Below are positions 6,059 to 6,207 of a stretch of 6,207 bases of DNA, in pieces. The translations under genes were made by a program, and so were the position numbers. The DNA is from Candidatus Woesearchaeota archaeon (lineage in GTDB: Archaea > Nanobdellota > Nanobdellia > Woesearchaeales > JAGWAF01). Under the pieces are notes generated by a model. The model searched no databases. It was not told the origin of the DNA and worked only from the letters and a program-made list of their open reading frames with translations. Where the stretch lies: assembly GCA_016932755.1 (NCBI GenBank), contig JAFGCE010000025.1:1-6207 (forward strand), read 5' to 3'. How positions within the stretch are numbered: the first letter of the stretch is position 1; each line of letters begins with the position of its first letter.

Positions 6059-6207
6059 TTAAGAAACAAATTGCGCCAGTTTCCGCTGGGTATTAATCTC
6101 TTTAAGAAGTATGCTGTGCTTCAGAAGGTTTTCAAGGTTAAACCCGAATTTTTTCTTGACAAGCGCTTTTGCATATTTCAGCATTAATTCCTTGTCAGCA
6201 AAATAAA
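6059..6207 (-). CDS. Unrecognised protein, C-terminal end (partial, runs off the window)
   Basis: A minus-strand frame is open from the right edge to TAA at 6059-6061, giving 48 visible residues. It begins YFADKELMLKYAKALVKKKF and ends NTQRKLAQFVS. The fragment is basic and predicted mostly helical, with repeated Leu/Lys spacing. Codon use (GCA, CTT, AAA, GAA) resembles the neighbouring genes, and the frame is the only one on either strand here that looks coding to me. I do not recognise the family. An internal ATG (LM, eight codons in) could be the start of a 41-residue protein, but no TATA box or Shine-Dalgarno can be judged there, so a longer gene entering from the right is preferred. It precedes the HEPN gene by 44 bp on the same strand and could be its partner. 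Confidence 0.6.
   Translation of the reverse strand, partial: YFADKELMLKYAKALVKKKFGFNLENLLKHSILLKEINTQRKLAQFVS

Noticed and set aside
1..6207. tRNA genes, CRISPR repeats, insertion sequences or att sites
   Set aside because: I looked in the gaps and at gene edges and found no cloverleaf-like sequence, regularly spaced repeats, transposase or terminal inverted repeats. The gaps are all under 100 bp.

Overview
The window looks like archaeal chromosome, most likely from a small-genome DPANN-type lineage (Woesearchaeota/Pacearchaeota-like). This placement is inferred from protein character and not from a marker gene. The evidence is: an alanyl-tRNA synthetase of the archaeal type, with an N-terminal Cys cluster and a GMGMER motif 3; a small helix-turn-helix/zinc-ribbon regulator of an archaeal family; a secreted, C-terminally membrane-anchored acidic protein; and archaeal TATA boxes about 26 bp upstream of four of the start codons. 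I see no mobile element, CRISPR array, tRNA or rRNA.

Layout, left to right. Positions 22-1053 (+) encode a signal-peptide, CARDB-like, single-TM surface protein. It may be translationally coupled to a gene ending at position 25, and it ends in a hairpin plus T-tract. Positions 1124-3649 (+) encode AlaRS with intact aminoacylation and editing motifs but no glycine-rich C-Ala (DHHA1) domain. Its stop codon overlaps by 4 bp the stop of a 93-residue HTH/Zn-ribbon regulator on the minus strand (3646-3927). An 88-bp divergent promoter region (3928-4015) separates that regulator from a peptidase-M20-type amidohydrolase of the N-carbamoyl-amino-acid hydrolase/allantoate amidohydrolase group (4016-5281, +). 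That gene overlaps tail-to-tail by 20 bp with a minus-strand protein with a C-terminal HEPN/DUF4145-like domain (5262-6014). The C-terminal end of a further, unrecognised minus-strand gene fills 6059-6207.

The genes do not form one pathway. The most plausible functional pairing is the regulator with the divergently transcribed amidohydrolase: two TATA boxes face away from each other, with a 7-bp inverted repeat between them. The packing is very tight (overlapping convergent stops, no gap over 100 bp). Four of the five complete genes appear to be transcribed as leaderless mRNAs. The points most worth following up are the minimal C-terminus of AlaRS, the intact Rx4H motif of the HEPN protein, the candidate operator, and the uniform leaderless promoter geometry.
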